Part shown: one piece after another, positions 1 through 6,001 of the stretch | Position numbering within the stretch: the first letter of the stretch is position 1 | Layout: every line of letters begins with the position of its first letter | Origin: Acidimicrobiales bacterium | GTDB lineage: Bacteria > Actinomycetota > Acidimicrobiia > Acidimicrobiales > VFJN01 | Assembly (NCBI GenBank): GCA_016936035.1 | Contig: JAFGPU010000409.1 | Location: 1-8,549 of the forward strand | DNA length: 8,549 nucleotides | Reading direction: 5' to 3' | The notes under the pieces: model-generated | What the model saw: only the letters and a program-made list of their open reading frames with translations | Told to the model about the DNA's origin: nothing | Database searches by the model: none | Position numbers and translations under genes: made by a program

Positions 1-2070
1 CCGGTGCGCCTCGGCGGCTGCGGTGAGGTCCGTCCGGGCGGCGTCGAGGTCGCCCGACAGCAGCGCGGCCTCGCCGGCGACGGCGAGGGCGAAGGCGACT
101 GCCGGCCGGGCGCCGATCTCCTCGGCCCGGGCCCGCAGCTGGCGGGCGAGCGTGATGACCTCGTGGTACGGCGTCGGTCCGTAGAGCAGGTACTCGGCCA
201 CGCACAGGTGCGAGTCGAACACCGTTCCGGCGAGCGCCGGGTCCCCGCCTGTGGCCCGCAGCTCACGTCGCAGGCGGTCGAACCACTCACCCCGGTTGTG
301 GGCGACCATGCCCTGGAGTGCGATCGCGTCGAGGAACGCCCGCGACGTGCCGTCCGCAGCGGTGAGCAGTCGGCCGGCGTCGGCTGCGGCTTCTGCGGCG
401 TCGATGTCGCCGAGGAAGTAGGCGAGCATTCCCCGGGCGACGACGATGGCGCCGTCGTGGGGCCCGCCGTCGGGTTCGAGGCCGGCCAGGGCCTCCTGTG
501 CCGTGTCGAGGTCGCCGGCGAAGATCGCGGCCCGGGCGAGCATCGCCCGCAGGGGGCGGCGGTCGTCGGGTTCGGCGGCGGCGATCGCCGACCGGTAGGT
601 GGCGATGGCGGCGGCATCACCCGTGGCGGCCTGTGCCCGGGCCCGGAGTGCGAGCACCTCTGCCACGTCGGTGGGCGCGACGTGATCGGCGGCGAGGGCC
701 GTCCACCGCAGCACGTCATCGTGGAACCCCAAGGATGCGGCGCGACGAGCCGAGGCCAGCGCGTACGGTGCGGCCTCGGCCAGGCGGCCCGCGGCGAGGA
801 ACCGCTCGGCGACCCGCTCGGGCGGGGCGTCGAGCGCTGCGAGGCGTTCGGCGGTCTCGGCCACGAGCCGGGCCCGGTCCCGCCCTGTGAGGTCCGCCGC
901 CAGGTGGCCGGCCGGACCGTCGGCCACGAACCGATAGCCGTCGGCCTCTGGCACGACGAGGCCGGCGTCGAGGGCCAGCTCGATCAGCTGGCGCGTGCTC
1001 TCCTCGTCGCTGGCGGCGGCGGCGCGCACGTCGAGCTCGTCGAAGCTGTCTCCTGCGGCCGCCAGGCGACGGAACGCATCGACCACTCCGGGCGCCAGAT
1101 CGACGCTGCCCGTCAGCCCACCGGGCGACTCGGTGGCCAGCTCGATCACCTGGAAGCGGGCGGCGGTCTGTCCCTCCTGCCAGCGGCGAACGCGCGGTCG
1201 CCCGGCGACGACCAGCGCCACGCGGTGCCGGCGGGTGAGGCGCACCACGTCGTCGAGCAGCGCCAGGGTCTCGGGGTCGGCGTGCTCGACGTGGTCGATC
1301 AGGATCACGGCACCGGCGCGCTCGGCGGCGGTGACCACGAGCTCGCGCACGGTCACCAGCCACCGCTGGCGCGTGGTGGGCAGGTCGCCGGCGACCACGC
1401 GGTCGAGCTCGTGCCGGCAGCCGGGCGGGATCGCGTCGAGCAGGTCGGGTTGCCGGTGGGTGATCTCGTCGAGGGCCTCGGCGACGCACACGAACGGGTT
1501 CCCGCCCGCCAACGACGGCATCGACAGCCCCGCGGCGAACGAGCGTCGCCGGGCTGCGTCGGCCATGAGGTGCAACATGTCGGTGCGCTGTTCGCAGGAA
1601 CCTCCCGTGATCCGCAGCGCGACGCCGGCACCGAAGGCCAGGTCGGCGAGAGCTCTGAGCGCACGCCCTACCTGAGGGTCGTCGTCCTCCGATTCTCCCG
1701 CCGGCGCGTGATCCACCCGCGGCGCCCACCGCACCGAGACGTCACCCGGCGGGGAGCTGTGGTCGCCGGCGACGTCCGCGACGAAGCGGTAACCCCGACC
1801 GTGGATCGTGCGGATGATGCGCTGGTCGCGGCCCGTGTCGCCGACGGCCCGCCGCACGGACTTGATGCGGCTGGTCAGCGTCGAGTCGGAGACGAACCGA
1901 TCTCCCCAGACCTCGTCGAGCAGCTCGATCTTCGTCACGACCCGGTCGCGATGACGCATCAGGTACGCAAGGACATCGAACACCTGCGGCTCCACGTCGA
2001 CCAGTTCGCCGCTCCGTCGCAGCTCATGGGCCTGGACGCGGACCTCACACTCGCTGAACCGCACCGCCAC
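1..2070 (-). CDS. Winged-helix transcriptional regulator with degenerate ATPase domain and TPR-like repeats (partial, C-terminus off left edge)
   Basis: I translated the minus strand by hand from 2070 to the left edge and found 690 codons without a stop, so the gene continues out of the window. Residues about 3-100 match an OmpR/PhoB-type winged helix (VEPQVFDVLAYLMRHRDRVV, LLDEVWGDRFVSDSTLTSRI, then RTIHGRGYRFVADV), so it should bind DNA. Residues about 130-330 resemble the STAND/AAA ATPase module usually fused to such domains. The Walker A position reads GGSCEQRT (156-163), lacking the consensus Gly and Lys, and Walker B is AVILIDHVEHAD (254-265), with His where a second Asp is usual. From about residue 440 there are Ala-rich helical repeats resembling TPRs. 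The GTG at 2070 is chosen because the winged helix starts immediately after it. An in-frame GTG at 2109 is the alternative, and neither has a clear Shine-Dalgarno. The effector and targets are unknown. Confidence 0.85.
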   Translation of the reverse strand, partial: MAVRFSECEVRVQAHELRRSGELVDVEPQVFDVLAYLMRHRDRVVTKIELLDEVWGDRFVSDSTLTSRIKSVRRAVGDTGRDQRIIRTIHGRGYRFVADVAGDHSSPPGDVSVRWAPRVDHAPAGESEDDDPQVGRALRALADLAFGAGVALRITGGSCEQRTDMLHLMADAARRRSFAAGLSMPSLAGGNPFVCVAEALDEITHRQPDLLDAIPPGCRHELDRVVAGDLPTTRQRWLVTVRELVVTAAERAGAVILIDHVEHADPETLALLDDVVRLTRRHRVALVVAGRPRVRRWQEGQTAARFQVIELATESPGGLTGSVDLAPGVVDAFRRLAAAGDSFDELDVRAAAASDEESTRQLIELALDAGLVVPEADGYRFVADGPAGHLAADLTGRDRARLVAETAERLAALDAPPERVAERFLAAGRLAEAAPYALASARRAASLGFHDDVLRWTALAADHVAPTDVAEVLALRARAQAATGDAAAIATYRSAIAAAEPDDRRPLRAMLARAAIFAGDLDTAQEALAGLEPDGGPHDGAIVVARGMLAYFLGDIDAAEAAADAGRLLTAADGTSRAFLDAIALQGMVAHNRGEWFDRLRRELRATGGDPALAGTVFDSHLCVAEYLLYGPTPYHEVITLARQLRARAEEIGARPAVAFALAVAGEAALLSGDLDAARTDLTAAAEAHR

Positions 2071-2115
2071 GCAGGGGATCGTCGCACAGCAGCGCGGCGA
2101 ACGGAACACCCGGCG

Positions 2116-2153
2116 CGCGGGGCGCCCCGACAGCACGGCCGGGGCGCCCCGCG
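2116..2153. terminator. Perfect 14-bp inverted repeat (hairpin), possible terminator or operator
   Basis: Arms 2116-2129 and 2140-2153 are perfect reverse complements (CGCGGGGCGCCCCG and CGGGGCGCCCCGCG) separated by 10 nt. The hairpin starts about 17 bases downstream of the VOC gene stop on the minus strand, as a terminator would. No T-tract follows in either direction, so it would have to be a non-canonical terminator. Each arm also contains the self-palindromic 12-mer CGGGGCGCCCCG, and the pair lies just upstream of the winged-helix regulator gene, so an operator role is an equally possible reading. Confidence 0.5.
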
Positions 2154-2169
2154 GTCGGGGGCGGCGCGG

Positions 2170-2565
2170 TCACGACGAGGGCGGCGCGAAGAGCTCGAGC
2201 GCGATGTCGTCCGGGTCGCGGAACGACAGGCCCGAGCCGTAGTGGGCGTCCACGATCTCGCCGTGCGCGATGCCCATCTCGTCGAGTCGTCGTGCCCACT
2301 TCTCGAGCTCGTCGCGACCCGCCACCCCGAAGGCGACGTGGTCGAGGCCGGGCCGTCGCTCGTCGAACCGGCCCGTCGCAGCCGGTTCGTGGTGCTGGTG
2401 CAGGCCGAGCAGCGTGCCGCCCACCAGGAACACCGTGTGATGGAAGGGGCCGGTGTCCTCGTCGAGCACGGGCTCGCAGTCGAGCAGTGCGCGATACCAG
2501 GGAACGCTCACGGCGAGGTCGTCGACGGTGAGCGCGACGTGGGTGATGCCAGGGAACTCGGACAT
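2170..2565 (-). CDS. VOC (glyoxalase/bleomycin resistance/dioxygenase fold) family protein
   Basis: This 131-residue protein has the usual length of a single VOC domain and shows both halves of its paired beta-alpha-beta-beta-beta layout: ITHVALTVDDLAVSVPWYRA at the N-terminus and LDHVAFGVAGRDELEKWARR in the middle. It ends FRDPDDIALELFAPP, typical of the family's last strand. Candidate metal ligands at the family positions are His9, His56, His76 and Glu124. Such proteins use a divalent metal for isomerisation, thiol transfer or dioxygenation of small molecules, and the substrate cannot be told from sequence. The ATG at 2565 is chosen because AGGAGG lies at 2575-2580, 9 nt upstream, and because the fold begins at once. 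The open frame continues upstream to 2790 but that part lacks family character. It lies 145 bp downstream of the ProA-like gene on the same strand and may be cotranscribed. It is probably soluble and cytoplasmic, as no signal peptide is seen. Confidence 0.88.
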   Translation of the reverse strand: MSEFPGITHVALTVDDLAVSVPWYRALLDCEPVLDEDTGPFHHTVFLVGGTLLGLHQHHEPAATGRFDERRPGLDHVAFGVAGRDELEKWARRLDEMGIAHGEIVDAHYGSGLSFRDPDDIALELFAPPSS

Positions 2566-2710
2566 TGGATGGTGCCTCCTGATCGAGGGAAACGGGGCCG
2601 TGTCGGCGCCCATGTCGACACTGCGCCCACCGGCGCCCGCGATCATGGAGAGGTCGAGTAGAGCGGGAGGAGTTTCCGGCCGTACCCGCCCGCTCCTGCT
2701 GGCCAGCAGA
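2566..2710 (-). other. Intergenic spacer between ProA-like and VOC genes
   Basis: This 145-bp spacer holds the VOC gene's ribosome binding site (AGGAGG at 2575-2580, minus strand). Next to the ProA-like stop it carries a 14-bp perfect palindrome, CTGCTGGCCAGCAG, at 2696-2709. A 7-bp inverted repeat, GAGCGGG/CCCGCTC, lies at 2661-2667 and 2689-2695. On the minus strand GGAAACT (2671-2677) is followed after 15 nt by CGAC (2653-2656), a weak likeness to an ECF sigma promoter. None of these is strong enough to name a terminator or promoter with confidence. Confidence 0.35.
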
Positions 2711-4213
2711 TCAGCGATGCAGGTTCGGGTCGAGTTGCACCGCTCGTGCTCGGATGGTGAAGACGTCGTCGCCGGAGAGCACGGCGCCACGGGCGAAGGT
2801 GCGCCCCGCCTCCCAGTTGGACAGGCCCAGCTCCGGGCGACCGAACGCGTACTGGCCGTCGACCCAGCGGGTCATGCCGTTGCCGACGAACGGCGCCTCG
2901 ACGGTCGCGAAGAAGCGGTCGTGCGTCCGGGCGTCCTCGCTGACGAGGCTGGCGACGAGCCGGGGGGAGTACCGGTTGTAGAGCTGCACGGCATGGTCGA
3001 GGGAGTCGACGAGGCACAGGGTGACCTCGGGGCTGCCGTCCCATTCCCATTCGCAGCCCAGATCCTGCTCGGCGATCGGTTCGGCCTGGGGCTCGACGAC
3101 GGGGCCACCCGGCCGGGTGACCGTGACCGGGTCCCACCACCCGGCGGGGACGGCGGCCTCGTCGCCGGCGGTGATGTGCAGCTTCGGTGCGACGTCGCGC
3201 CGTCGGGCGGCGGCGGACAGCGCGTCCAGGAACGCCGGCACCAGGTCGTCGGCGCGGTCTCTCGGGATGCAGCACACGTTCAGCGTGTTGCAGACCTTGC
3301 GGTCGAGGGAGTGCTCCACGGCGGCGGCGAGGACCTCGCGGCGTGCCGTGCTGTCAGCCACCAGCCACGCGCCGCCCGTGCCGTGCAGCGACGCTGGGAT
3401 GCCGGCCTGGCGGGCGACGGTGCCGAGCTGGGCGGTCGCCGGGCCCGAGCCGCGAGCGACAGCGAGCGCCAGGCGCGCATCGGAGAACAGGGCGTAGCCG
3501 GCCGCACGGGAGGTGGCGTCGACGAGCGCGGCTGCGCCCGCAGGCAGGCCGGCGGCGTCGAGCGCAGGGTCCAGCACGTGGGTCACCAGGGCGCGGGCGG
3601 TGCGCAGCGCGTCCGATCCGATGCGGAACACGGCCGTGTTGCGCGTGCGGATCAGCCCGACGGCGTCGACGAGGACGTTCGGCCGGCCCTCGAAGACGAA
3701 CCCCACCACCCCGAGCGGCGCGCGGACCCTCTCGACGTACCAGCCGTCGTGTGGGGTGGTATCGACGACCGGGTCGGTCGGCGGTCGGGCGGCCCAGCCA
3801 CGGATGCCGTCGACCATGTCGGCCTGCATCCGCTCGCTGAGCTCCAGACGGTTCGTCGCCCGGCCCCGCTCGCGCGCCGAGGCCACGTCGGCGCGGTTCG
3901 CCTCGTGGACGGGCTCGAGGCGCCGGGGGTCCGCGAGGTTGCCGGCGAGATGCCGGAAGAAGTCGGAGATCGCGTCGTCGGGCGTGTCCCGCAGGGCCGT
4001 GAACGCGCGATGGGCCCGGTCGACGGCGACCCGGGCGGCCTCGACGTCGGCCGCGGGCACGTGCAGGAGCGCACCCGAGGACTGGTCGACGACGAGGTGG
4101 TCTCCGGGGCGGAAGGCCGCCGCGAGCTGGGCGGACACGCGGGTGGACCGGTCACCACCGAAGGGCACGAGCATGCCCTCTTCCAACGACGTCAGGGCAG
4201 CCACGTCGCCCAT
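2711..4213 (-). CDS. ProA-like aldehyde dehydrogenase superfamily protein with N-terminal extension
   Basis: This 500-residue protein is related to gamma-glutamyl phosphate reductase, which makes glutamate 5-semialdehyde with NADPH in proline synthesis. Family blocks are in order: ANRADVASARERG (105-117), RAPLGVVGFVFEGRPNVLVDA (164-184, the cofactor-side block), FRIGSDA (196-202), GIPASLHGTGG (271-281), KVCNTLN (306-312) with likely catalytic Cys308, and a C-terminal block around ARGAVLSGDDVFTIRA (474-489). The usual ProA is about 417 residues. Here about 55 extra residues precede the ProA-like start, including GDHLVVDQSSGALLHVP (37-53), which recalls the first strands of ordinary aldehyde dehydrogenases. 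The C-terminal ProA signature is altered (RPELGLSNWEAGRTF). No proB is in view, so the substrate is uncertain and I give no symbol. The ATG at 4213 is the longest frame; an ATG at residue 14, preceded by GAAGAGGG, is an alternative start. It is divergent from the ECF sigma gene, 119 bp away. Confidence 0.85.
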   Translation of the reverse strand: MGDVAALTSLEEGMLVPFGGDRSTRVSAQLAAAFRPGDHLVVDQSSGALLHVPAADVEAARVAVDRAHRAFTALRDTPDDAISDFFRHLAGNLADPRRLEPVHEANRADVASARERGRATNRLELSERMQADMVDGIRGWAARPPTDPVVDTTPHDGWYVERVRAPLGVVGFVFEGRPNVLVDAVGLIRTRNTAVFRIGSDALRTARALVTHVLDPALDAAGLPAGAAALVDATSRAAGYALFSDARLALAVARGSGPATAQLGTVARQAGIPASLHGTGGAWLVADSTARREVLAAAVEHSLDRKVCNTLNVCCIPRDRADDLVPAFLDALSAAARRRDVAPKLHITAGDEAAVPAGWWDPVTVTRPGGPVVEPQAEPIAEQDLGCEWEWDGSPEVTLCLVDSLDHAVQLYNRYSPRLVASLVSEDARTHDRFFATVEAPFVGNGMTRWVDGQYAFGRPELGLSNWEAGRTFARGAVLSGDDVFTIRARAVQLDPNLHR

Positions 4214-4332
4214 CTTCCCAGACGCGCTGCGGGTGCCCGCGCCCTGCAGGTCTGCTAGACGTCACGCCGGGGCGGCCGCCCTGAGGGGCGGGCTGGGGAG
4301 CATGTCGCTTCGACGAGAGGGAGGGCTCATCG
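4214..4332. promoter_or_regulatory. Divergent intergenic region between ProA-like and ECF sigma genes
   Basis: This 119-bp region must carry the start signals for both diverging genes. It contains a 12-bp palindrome, GGGCGGCCGCCC, at 4270-4281. It also contains a purine-rich GAGGGAGGG at 4317-4325, which serves as ribosome binding site for the GTG at 4333. I see no convincing -35/-10 pair. No GGAAC-type ECF autoregulatory -35 element is visible upstream of the sigma gene. Confidence 0.5.
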
Positions 4333-4893
4333 GTGAGCCACGACGACACCGACCGGGACTTCGCCCGGCGCTTGACCTGGGCCCGGTCGGGCGACCCCCG
4401 CGGCTTCGACGAGCTCGTCGCCTGGATCGAGCGCCCGCTCGTCGCCTTCGTCCGTGCCCGCGGGGCCGAGGACTGGGAGGGGCTGGCCAACGACGTCCTG
4501 GTCCGGGCGTTCCGTCAGATCGACCAGTTCGAGGGCGGTGCGGTGCAGTTCCGGGCGTGGGTGTTCCGCATCGCCCGGAACGCGCTCATCGACGAGCGCC
4601 GCCGTCGGGGCCGCCGGGTCGACGCCGTACCGACCGTGCCGCACGAGCTACCCGACGGGCCGGCGGGCGCCGACCCGTCGGTCGACGTCGAGCAGCGCGA
4701 GCGCGTGGAGATGCTGCTCGCGGACCTCACCGACGAGCAGCGCGAGGTGGTGCTGCTGCGCATCGTGGCCGGCCTCGGCGTCGAGGAGACCGCCGAGGTG
4801 ACGGGGCGGCGGCCCGGAGCCGTGCGCACCCTGCAGCACCGGGCGCTCACCCGGCTGCGCCGAAACTTTTCGCAGCGGGCCGTGACGCGATGA
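4333..4893 (+). CDS. ECF-type RNA polymerase sigma factor
   Basis: This is a 186-residue sigma-70 family protein of extracytoplasmic-function size. Region 2 spans about residues 23-92, with FDELVAWIERPLVAFVRARG, then DVLVRAFRQIDQFEG and the helix FRAWVFRIARNALIDERRRRG, which matches the usual FraWLf.IARN...D..RR signature for -10 recognition and core binding. A short linker follows (93-123). Region 4 spans about 124-176: LADLTDEQREVVLLRIVAGLGVEETAEVTGR, with a helix-turn-helix ending VRTLQHRALTRLRR for -35 recognition. The GTG start is supported by the GA-rich ribosome binding site about 7 nt upstream and by family length. The stop TGA (4891-4893) overlaps the next gene's ATG (4890-4892), so translation of the two is probably coupled and the pair forms an operon. 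Which signal it answers is not shown by the sequence. Confidence 0.93.
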   Translation: MSHDDTDRDFARRLTWARSGDPRGFDELVAWIERPLVAFVRARGAEDWEGLANDVLVRAFRQIDQFEGGAVQFRAWVFRIARNALIDERRRRGRRVDAVPTVPHELPDGPAGADPSVDVEQRERVEMLLADLTDEQREVVLLRIVAGLGVEETAEVTGRRPGAVRTLQHRALTRLRRNFSQRAVTR

Positions 4894-5849
4894 CCGGACA
4901 CGACGTTCCTTCCGACGAGATGCGCTGGGGCCGCCACCACACCGACCCGATCGACGCCGTGCTCGGCGACGAGTCGGTCGACGACGACCTCACCGACGTC
5001 GCGGCGATCGTCCACGACCTGCGGTCGGCCTACGTGACCGACGAGCCGCTGCCGCGCCGCCCGGCACTGGCGGCGTTCACCGACGCGCCTCTCGACGATG
5101 ACGGCGACCTGCTGGTGGCGGCGGGGCGTCACGTCGGTCACCCGGCTGCGGGTGCAGCCGGTCGGCCCGACCGCAGCGAACGACTCGGAAGGAAACGACA
5201 CAGGATGTTGAGTGCGCTCAGTGGGTTCGTGGCAACCCTCACCGGCAAGGTCGTCCTCGGCACCGCGGTGACCGCCGCCAGCGTCGGTGGCCTCCACGCC
5301 GCCGACGTCGTCGACGTGCCCGCGCTGCCCGACAACGACCGCCCGGCGGTCGAGCAGCAGGCCGAACCCGAGAACGACAGGGTCGCCGGCGACGCCGACA
5401 AGCCAGATGTCGAGGGTGCGCAGCTGGGAGACGACAAGCAGGCGGCGGCCGAGGCCTTCACCGACGCCATCCGAGAGTGGACCGACTGCGTCGGCGCCGA
5501 GGCTGCGGCGCAGGGTGACGAGGCGACGCGCACCACGGCGGGCTTCGACCCCCGCGCCGAGTGCGGCGATCGTCCGGAGCCCGGCGAGTTCGGGCTGACC
5601 GACGTGCCGAGCCAGGCCGCCGAGGCTCTCGAGGGGACCCCGGCCCCGGGTGCGGCACCTGTCGACCCGACGGCGACCATCCCCACCGAGCCGGGCGCCG
5701 CCGCCCCCGAGCCCCCGGTCGATCCGGGCGGTGTCGCAGACGAGCTGCCGTCCGGCACCCCTGATGCCCCCGACGTGCCTGCCGGTGGGGCAGGAACGGG
5801 CGACCCGACCGACGGGGGCACGAACACCCCCGCCGGCGGCCGGCCCTGA
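4890..5849 (+). CDS. Putative membrane-anchored anti-sigma factor with Pro/Asp-rich C-terminal tail
   Basis: This 319-residue protein is unlike anything I can name by domain, but position and layout point to an anti-sigma factor for the overlapping ECF sigma gene. Residues 1-105 are acidic, then basic, and presumably cytoplasmic; DLTDVAAIVHDLRSAYVTDEPLPRRPALAAF (33-63) resembles the N-terminal sigma-binding stretch of actinobacterial anti-sigma proteins. RKRHR (101-105) precedes one weak membrane segment at about 107-135, interrupted by Lys120. Residues 140-319 are acidic and, from about 240, very rich in Pro, Ala, Gly and Asp, probably outside the membrane, with two cysteines (200, 225) that could pair. 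There is no HxxxCxxC zinc motif of the ZAS class. An internal ATG at 5205 with a Shine-Dalgarno-like sequence could give a shorter 214-residue product. Family assignment is inference; the reading frame itself is well supported by the ATGA overlap. Confidence 0.75.
   Translation: MTGHDVPSDEMRWGRHHTDPIDAVLGDESVDDDLTDVAAIVHDLRSAYVTDEPLPRRPALAAFTDAPLDDDGDLLVAAGRHVGHPAAGAAGRPDRSERLGRKRHRMLSALSGFVATLTGKVVLGTAVTAASVGGLHAADVVDVPALPDNDRPAVEQQAEPENDRVAGDADKPDVEGAQLGDDKQAAAEAFTDAIREWTDCVGAEAAAQGDEATRTTAGFDPRAECGDRPEPGEFGLTDVPSQAAEALEGTPAPGAAPVDPTATIPTEPGAAAPEPPVDPGGVADELPSGTPDAPDVPAGGAGTGDPTDGGTNTPAGGRP
5187..5207 (+). promoter_or_regulatory. Possible internal ribosome binding site and start within the anti-sigma gene
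   Basis: GGAAGGAAAC (5187-5196) lies upstream of an in-frame ATG at 5205-5207, with 11 nt between AAGGA and the ATG. The surrounding codons (CGA, GGA, AGG, AAA, CGA, AGG, then TTG, AGT, AGT) are A/T-richer and rarer than elsewhere in this gene, as expected for an unstructured initiation region. Starting here would give a protein beginning MLSALSGFVATLTGK, just at the membrane segment. It may equally be chance in a Lys/Arg-rich stretch. Confidence 0.35.
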
Positions 5850-5854
5850 CGGTC

Positions 5855-5896
5855 TGACGGCGGGTGGCCCTGTCCGCCCGGGGCCATCCGCCGTCA
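5855..5896 (+). terminator. Hairpin terminator after the sigma/anti-sigma operon
   Basis: Arms 5855-5870 (TGACGGCGGGTGGCCC) and 5881-5896 (GGGCCATCCGCCGTCA) pair over 16 bp with one G-U wobble and a 10-nt loop. The hairpin begins 5 nt after the anti-sigma stop codon. No T-run follows, but a stem of this size placed directly after a stop is the usual form in high-GC actinobacteria. Confidence 0.65.
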
Positions 5897-5949
5897 CCCT
5901 CGCCCACGCCGAGACGCCCCTCACCTGGCGGGCGATCAGGTCAGCGACT

Positions 5950-6001
5950 GCGTTTCGGTTGTGGTCGCCGCCTACCCTTGATCGCCGGGCGAGGAGATGC
6001 T
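5950..6001 (+). promoter_or_regulatory. Possible promoter and ribosome binding site for the hydroxylase gene
   Basis: Between the preceding hairpin and the GTG at 6002 there is a locally T-richer stretch (GCGTTTCGGTTGTGG, 5950-5964) followed by TACCCT at 5973-5978. TACCCT fits the actinobacterial -10 pattern TAnnnT and would leave a short leader. The -35 is not recognisable. GAGGAG at 5991-5996 is a good Shine-Dalgarno 5 nt before the GTG and decides that start over the longer open frame reaching back to 5864. Confidence 0.35.

Noticed and set aside
4..2661. An 885-codon open frame on the plus strand
   Set aside because: It is exactly antisense and in codon register with the real winged-helix regulator (1-2070), whose minus-strand translation has clear family motifs. 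The plus-strand product is low-complexity with no recognisable domain, as expected from GC-rich third positions.
2696..2709. 14-bp palindrome CTGCTGGCCAGCAG as a terminator for the ProA-like gene
   Set aside because: It can fold only as a 5-bp stem with a 4-nt loop and no T-run; too weak to call, so it is noted in the spacer entry only.
2566..2790. A longer N-terminus for the VOC protein
   Set aside because: The extra residues overlap the end of the ProA-like gene and lack family character; AGGAGG before the ATG at 2565 fixes the shorter start.
2453..4258. A 601-codon plus-strand open frame
   Set aside because: It lies antisense to the ProA-like gene, which has unmistakable family blocks; the plus-strand translation shows none.
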